Origin: Anaerolineales bacterium
GTDB lineage: Bacteria; Chloroflexota; Anaerolineae; Epilineales; JAANWY01
DNA: 5,878 bases
Reading direction: 5' to 3'
NCBI GenBank assembly: GCA_018263655.1
Contig: JAANWY010000074.1
Location: 1 to 5,878 of the forward strand
Position 1 is the first letter of the stretch. Each line of letters starts with the position of its first letter. Positions 5,146-5,878 of this stretch are shown one piece after another. The position numbers and the translations under genes were made by a program. A model generated the notes under the pieces. The model did no database searches. It was given only the letters and a program-made list of their open reading frames with translations, and was not told where the DNA came from.

Positions 5146-5173
5146 GAGGGGGCGGTCACCTGGCCGCCCCCTC
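5146..5173 (-). terminator. GC-rich hairpin between the DUF5666 and dockerin-protein genes
   Basis: The arms 5146-5157 and 5162-5173 pair over 12 bp with one G-U around the loop ACCT (plus-strand letters). It starts 22 nt past the DUF5666 stop and ends 7 nt before the AAGGAG of the next gene. The minus-strand tail is ACATTGTAAGG, with no T-run. It is therefore either a weak terminator or an mRNA processing or stability hairpin that sets different levels for the two genes. Confidence 0.5.
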
Positions 5174-5195
5174 TGCTTATCCGCCGGCACGGTGC

Positions 5196-5878
5196 CTAGT
5201 TCTTGACCTCAATCTTGCTGGCGTTCACCGACCCGTCACTCTGTTGGGTTCCTTTCACCTCGACGAAGGCGCCGATCTGCACGACGCCGTGCTCCTGCTC
5301 GATGCGGGTGTTGGAGCCGACGTGTACCAGACGCCCGCCTACCACCCAGTCACCCGCGAGCCCAGTGGCCGGCAGGTCCTCGATGAGGCCGTAGAACTTG
5401 ATGTAGCCAACGCCACCGCCGCCGCTGCCGGCACCGCGCTTGACCTCGATCTTGGTGGCAGCGACCGAGCCGTCGGGTTGCAGGTTGCCTTCCACCTCGA
5501 CGTAGGCCCCGACCGCAGCCTGACCGTGCTCCTGCTCGACCTCGGTGGTGACGGTCACGGTTGTAACGCGCCCGCTGATGATCCAGGTGCCGACGACGCC
5601 AGTCGCGGGGAGTTGCTCCACAGTGCCATAGAACTTGATGTGGCTGCCGCCGCCACTTCCGCCGGGGCTGGCTTTGACCTCGATCTCGGCGGCATTGACG
5701 GAGTTATCGGTTTGCTGATAGCCTTTGACCTCGACGTAGGCGCCCCTGACCGCGGCGCCGTGCTCCTGCTCGATGCGTGTGAAGGCGCCCACGTGCACCG
5801 TGCGTCCGTTCACCGTCCAGTCGCCGATCAGGCCGCCGTTGGGCAGGGTCTGTACGGTGCCGTAGAACTTGGTGTAGC
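5196..5878 (-). CDS. Tandem DUF5666-type repeat protein, 5' end beyond the window
   Basis: The frame stays open to the window edge, so this is the C-terminal 226 residues of a longer protein. A GTG at 5813 lies in the middle of a repeat and is not a start. Three repeats of exactly 68 residues align without gaps: 1-68, 79-146 and 158-226 of the visible part. Each reads KFYG..., LP..G..G.W...GR...V...T..EQEHG, then GA(Y/F)VEV.G and ends IEVK. Repeats 1 and 3 are about 66% identical. Gly/Ser linkers (PGGSGGGS and GAGSGGGG) join them. The pattern DW.V.GR..HV...T.I, GAYVEVKG, DGSV.A..IEV is that of DUF5666, a small beta-barrel-like domain found in bacterial envelope proteins. No function is established, and ligand and export signal cannot be judged from this part. 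Confidence 0.88.
   Translation of the reverse strand, partial: YTKFYGTVQTLPNGGLIGDWTVNGRTVHVGAFTRIEQEHGAAVRGAYVEVKGYQQTDNSVNAAEIEVKASPGGSGGGSHIKFYGTVEQLPATGVVGTWIISGRVTTVTVTTEVEQEHGQAAVGAYVEVEGNLQPDGSVAATKIEVKRGAGSGGGGVGYIKFYGLIEDLPATGLAGDWVVGGRLVHVGSNTRIEQEHGVVQIGAFVEVKGTQQSDGSVNASKIEVKN

Noticed and set aside
5811..5813. GTG as the start of the DUF5666 gene
   Set aside because: It falls in the middle of a 68-residue repeat whose first 21 residues continue in frame to the window edge.

Overview
All six protein-coding regions in this window lie on the minus strand, so transcription runs from right to left. The sequence looks like a member of the Chloroflexota (Anaerolineae/Caldilineae-like). 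By eye the GC content is near 60%. Two secreted proteins carry the 'YLPL(I/V)' surface-protein signature, one next to a Thr/Pro stalk. The intergenic gaps are full of short palindromic repeats of a kind I associate with draft genomes of that phylum. The phylum call is inference, because the window holds no marker gene.

Layout in transcription order: (1) 5878-5196, the C-terminal part of a protein made of at least three tandem DUF5666-type repeats, cut by the window edge. (2) 5121-4300, a secreted protein with a jelly-roll-like domain and a C-terminal dockerin-like Ca-binding pair. (3) A 268-bp gap with 13-bp direct repeats, a candidate promoter and nested palindromes. (4) 4031-3549, a membrane-anchored four-heme c-type cytochrome resembling the NapC/NirT/NrfH group, with a run of acidic residues at its C-terminus. 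(5) 3497-2727, a second secreted or anchored protein whose main domain is about 70% identical to that of gene 2 but ends in a Thr/Pro stalk plus YLPL tail. (6) A 325-bp gap with a long hairpin, a 96-bp element with perfect 15-bp inverted ends, and a promoter placed to give a nearly leaderless mRNA. (7) 2401-1691 and 1686-193, an OmpR/PhoB-type response regulator and its membrane histidine kinase, followed by a strong intrinsic terminator at 138-170. Positions 1-130 hold degenerate tandem repeats and no gene.

Genes 1, 2, 4 and 5 all encode envelope or extracellular products and are probably co-expressed. The two-component pair forms its own transcription unit with its own promoter and terminator, and may or may not control them. 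The most notable points are the duplicated domain flanking the multiheme cytochrome with exchanged C-terminal modules, the acidic tail of the cytochrome, and the density of structured repeats between genes. I see no CRISPR array, tRNA, rRNA, transposase or defence gene.
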